Shown here: piece after piece, positions 6,618 to 7,644 of the stretch
Position numbering within the stretch: position 1 is the stretch's first letter
Layout: each line of letters starts with the position of its first letter
Origin: Bacteroidota bacterium
GTDB lineage: Bacteria > Bacteroidota > Ignavibacteria > UBA10030 > BY39
Assembly (NCBI GenBank): GCA_018830765.1
Contig: JAHJRJ010000028.1
Coordinates: forward strand, 1-7,644
DNA: 7,644 nucleotides
Reading direction: 5' to 3'
Made by a program: the position numbers and the translations under genes
Notes under the pieces: model-generated
Told to the model about the DNA's origin: nothing
What the model saw: the letters and a program-made list of their open reading frames with translations, nothing else
The model's database searches: none

Positions 6618-6632
6618 TCCGCCATAGGCGGA
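6618..6632. repeat. Third copy of the GC-rich palindrome
   Basis: tccgcc-ata-ggcgga has the same stem as the copy at 6497-6511 with a different 3-base centre. It lies 12 bases beyond the AAA+ regulator stop and 8 bases from the terminator stem, so the terminator is bracketed by members of this family. Confidence 0.65.
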
Positions 6633-6644
6633 TTTGAAAAAAAC

Positions 6645-7644
6645 TTATCGATTACGTGAGCTTGATACTCCAAGTCTTTTCAATTTATAACGTAATGTTT
6701 GCTCTGACAAACCCAGGAAATGTGCGGCTCTTGACTGATTGAATCCAAATTTGGCTAAAGCTCGCTCGATAATTCCTTTCTCGATTAAATCTAACGAGTT
6801 ATCCAAAATAAACTCTTGGTCATTCTCGATGTTGTTAATCATTTTAACAACTTCTGTTTTCTCGTCTATTAATTCCTGTGGCAGGGTGAATCTTCCGCCG
6901 GTTGAGAAGAGCACTGATTTATCTATAACTGCTTTAAGCTCGCGTATATTTTCTTTCCACGGCTGCATGACTAAAACCTCGATTGCGTTGATATCGATAA
7001 CCAACTCGCCGATACCAAGTTCTCTGCATATCTCGCTAGTATAGTGTTTCACCATAATAGGAATATCTTCAGGCCGCTCACGCAGCGGAGGAATTTCGAC
7101 GCGTTCAAACTCCATGAATTTGTTATAAATACCTTCAAGCAGTTTTCTCTTCTCGAATAACTCTTTGGGGTCTGCTTTCATTGTAATAATCAGCCGGATA
7201 TCTACCGGTTCGCCTTCAGTACTACCGACACGACGAGTAACCCGCTCGTTCATGAAAGATAGTATCTTCATCTGGTTGCGAAAGCTCGCCTCTTCGATTT
7301 CTTCTATCAGAACAGTGCCATTATTTGCAATTTCGAACAATCCGCGTTTAGTCGAGTACGAAGAAATACCCTCGGTTCCAAGGTTATGGCCGAAAAGAAC
7401 TGATTCCAACTCACGGTCATCTATCACGGATAAGTTTAGCGAGGCAAACGGAAAGTCTTCGCCTATAATTTTGGATAGAGAGTGGATATTTTTTGCGACA
7501 GCGCCTTTACCTACCCCTGGTTCACCGATTATGACAATATCTCTTCTTGTTTTTGCTAACCGTGAAATTTGCTTAAGCAGCTGGTCAACTGCTTTACTCT
7601 TTCCGATAATCGGATATTCGAGTTTCTCGCTCGATTTTTCTTCA
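6645..7644 (-). CDS. Divergent NtrC-like AAA+ regulator with Fis-type DNA-binding domain (N-terminus beyond window)
   Basis: The frame is open to the window edge, giving 332 visible residues (numbered from 7643). Residues 11-245 match the AAA+ domain of sigma-54 activators: IIGKS (12-16), Walker A GEPGVGKG (40-47), N70 matching PspF N64, LFGH (83-86), Walker B VLIEEIEE (111-118), PPLRERPEDI (185-194) and the sensor II region ENIREL (231-236, R234). A Fis-type helix-turn-helix ends the protein (about 284-325, NQSRAAHFLGLSEQTLRYKL). Several normally key parts are altered. GAFTGA, the sigma-54 contact loop, reads GTEGIS (89-94). The Walker B aspartate is glutamate (E114). The two arginine-finger positions (PspF R162, R168) are L169 and K175. 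It therefore probably binds DNA but may not activate sigma-54 transcription in the usual way. A sensory or receiver domain may lie upstream, outside the window. Confidence 0.88.
   Translation of the reverse strand, partial: EEKSSEKLEYPIIGKSKAVDQLLKQISRLAKTRRDIVIIGEPGVGKGAVAKNIHSLSKIIGEDFPFASLNLSVIDDRELESVLFGHNLGTEGISSYSTKRGLFEIANNGTVLIEEIEEASFRNQMKILSFMNERVTRRVGSTEGEPVDIRLIITMKADPKELFEKRKLLEGIYNKFMEFERVEIPPLRERPEDIPIMVKHYTSEICRELGIGELVIDINAIEVLVMQPWKENIRELKAVIDKSVLFSTGGRFTLPQELIDEKTEVVKMINNIENDQEFILDNSLDLIEKGIIERALAKFGFNQSRAAHFLGLSEQTLRYKLKRLGVSSSRNR

Noticed and set aside
7425..7427. GTG at 7427 as the start of the AAA+ regulator
   Set aside because: The frame stays open to the window edge, and the Walker A motif and first helices of the AAA+ domain lie upstream of it, so this is an internal valine codon.

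Overview
The window is an ordinary-looking bacterial chromosome segment with moderate to low GC, densely packed with genes, mostly on the minus strand. Start codons mostly lack strong Shine-Dalgarno motifs and have A/T-rich leaders. The protein sequences look like the Bacteroidota/Chlorobi/Ignavibacteria side of the tree. That placement is an impression from sequence style, not a search result, and should be treated as tentative.

Region by region: positions 1-1790 (minus) hold the start of nuoH and all of a short nuoG, two subunits of respiratory complex I. Positions 1791-2055 are a non-coding gap. It contains a striking nested palindromic element (1894-2005) that seems to sit in the loop of an older hairpin (1873-1889 with 2011-2027). 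That hairpin looks like the terminator of the upstream operon. Positions 2056-5282 (minus) are a probable operon of uridine kinase (udk), an M16 zinc peptidase and a class I aminotransferase. It is read from a good sigma-70-like promoter in the 77-bp divergent gap before udk. Positions 5360-6460 (plus) encode a membrane-anchored family 2 glycosyltransferase. Positions 6461-6644 are a convergent gap with degenerate heptamers, three related GC-rich palindromes and a strong bidirectional terminator. Positions 6645-7644 (minus, open at the window edge) encode an NtrC-like AAA+ regulator with a Fis-type DNA-binding end. It has lost the sigma-54 contact motif and both arginine-finger positions.

Functionally this is mostly housekeeping: respiration (NuoG/NuoH), pyrimidine salvage (Udk), amino-acid metabolism (aminotransferase), protein turnover (M16) and envelope glycan synthesis (glycosyltransferase). 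I see no sign of a defence system, CRISPR array, prophage or biosynthetic cluster. The two items most worth a second look are the degenerate AAA+ regulator and the palindrome families, which show base-pair-preserving changes between copies.
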